From an uncultured Clostridia bacterium (GTDB lineage Bacteria > Bacillota > Clostridia > TANB77 > CAG-508), in NCBI GenBank assembly GCA_934130085.1, contig CAKOXK010000002.1, forward strand, positions 1 through 64,000: a stretch of DNA of 64,000 nt, given 5' to 3'. Under the pieces are notes generated by a model, which was given only the letters and a program-made list of their open reading frames with translations, ran no database searches and was not told the origin of the DNA. The position numbers were made by a program, and so were the translations under genes. This document shows positions 63,915 through 64,000 of the stretch, piece by piece; positions within the stretch are counted from its first letter, which is position 1; each line of letters starts with the position of its first letter.

Positions 63915-64000
63915 TTAGTCCTCCTTTTCTTTTAATACGATTGTTGTGTTGCTTGTTCTTTTTCTAATTCTAACTGCTGAACCCTTTGCTGCTGGTCTAA
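63915..64000 (-). CDS. rplV: 50S ribosomal protein L22, C-terminal part
   Basis: Only the last 28 codons are in the window: RPAAKGSAVRIRKRTSNTTI followed by VLKEKED and a stop. The RxSxIRKRTSxxxI pattern is the L22 C-terminus, and its place before rpsC is standard. The gene runs off the right end. Confidence 0.93.
   Translation of the reverse strand, partial: RPAAKGSAVRIRKRTSNTTIVLKEKED

Noticed and set aside
1..64000. tRNA or rRNA genes
   Set aside because: No cloverleaf with a TTC-type loop and acceptor stem and no rRNA-like GC-richer block was found on either strand by eye.

Overview
This window is AT-rich DNA from a Gram-positive bacterium of the class Clostridia, probably an uncultured gut-type lineage. 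The reasons are the very low GC content, a CIRCE-controlled hrcA-grpE-dnaK-dnaJ operon, disA next to radA, a YtxC-type sporulation gene, LCP wall-ligase genes, a zinc-type S14, a zinc-lid adenylate kinase, and an L17 with the insertion I associate with Lachnospiraceae-like Clostridia. Almost everything is encoded on the minus strand, so the biological order runs from high to low coordinates. Only ytxC and an SDR gene (49.2-51.0 kb) lie on the plus strand.

Layout. (1) 0.6-23.8 kb is a cell-surface polysaccharide locus read from 23.8 kb downward. It holds two LCP ligases, a phosphoglycosyl transferase that would start the chain, three GT2 transferases, an EpsG/Wzy-type polymerase, a WecF-like transferase, an amino-sugar module (ATP-grasp, PLP-fold protein, NAD epimerase, VioA-like aminotransferase), a flippase, all four dTDP-rhamnose genes (rmlD, A, C, B), pgi, a frameshifted queH, a GtrII-like membrane transferase and an O-antigen-ligase-like protein. 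(2) 24.2-29.1 kb is the heat-shock operon, with two CIRCE-like operators around its promoter. (3) 29.2-43.6 kb is housekeeping: cyclophilin, disA, radA, a GH15 glucosidase, a beta-CASP RNase-like protein, an unknown 491-aa protein, ftsK and a GT39 transferase. (4) 44.0-48.8 kb is a complete diversity-generating retroelement (DGR). (5) 49.2-51.0 kb holds ytxC and an SDR gene. (6) 51.3-64.0 kb is the S10-spc-alpha ribosomal cluster from rplV (cut by the window end) to rplQ, with secY, adk, map, infA and rpoA. rpmD (L30) is missing from its usual place.

The most notable system is the DGR. A secreted 220-residue target protein has a 140-bp variable repeat at its extreme C-terminus. A 140-bp template repeat lies 182 bp downstream of it. 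All 12 differences between the two fall at sense-strand adenines of the template and change nine AAY codons. An Avd-like gene and a reverse transcriptase follow with overlapping ends. The RT gene also overlaps a gene for a pilin-like protein with three WVWIPRY units, which seems to be the N-terminal half of the fold whose C-terminal half is the DGR target. A 32-bp perfect inverted repeat brackets the region upstream of the target.

A second unexplained feature is a three-copy intergenic element (24.0, 33.1 and 51.2 kb). It has a conserved core of about 75-79 bp, and outer arms that differ between copies yet stay self-complementary within each copy.
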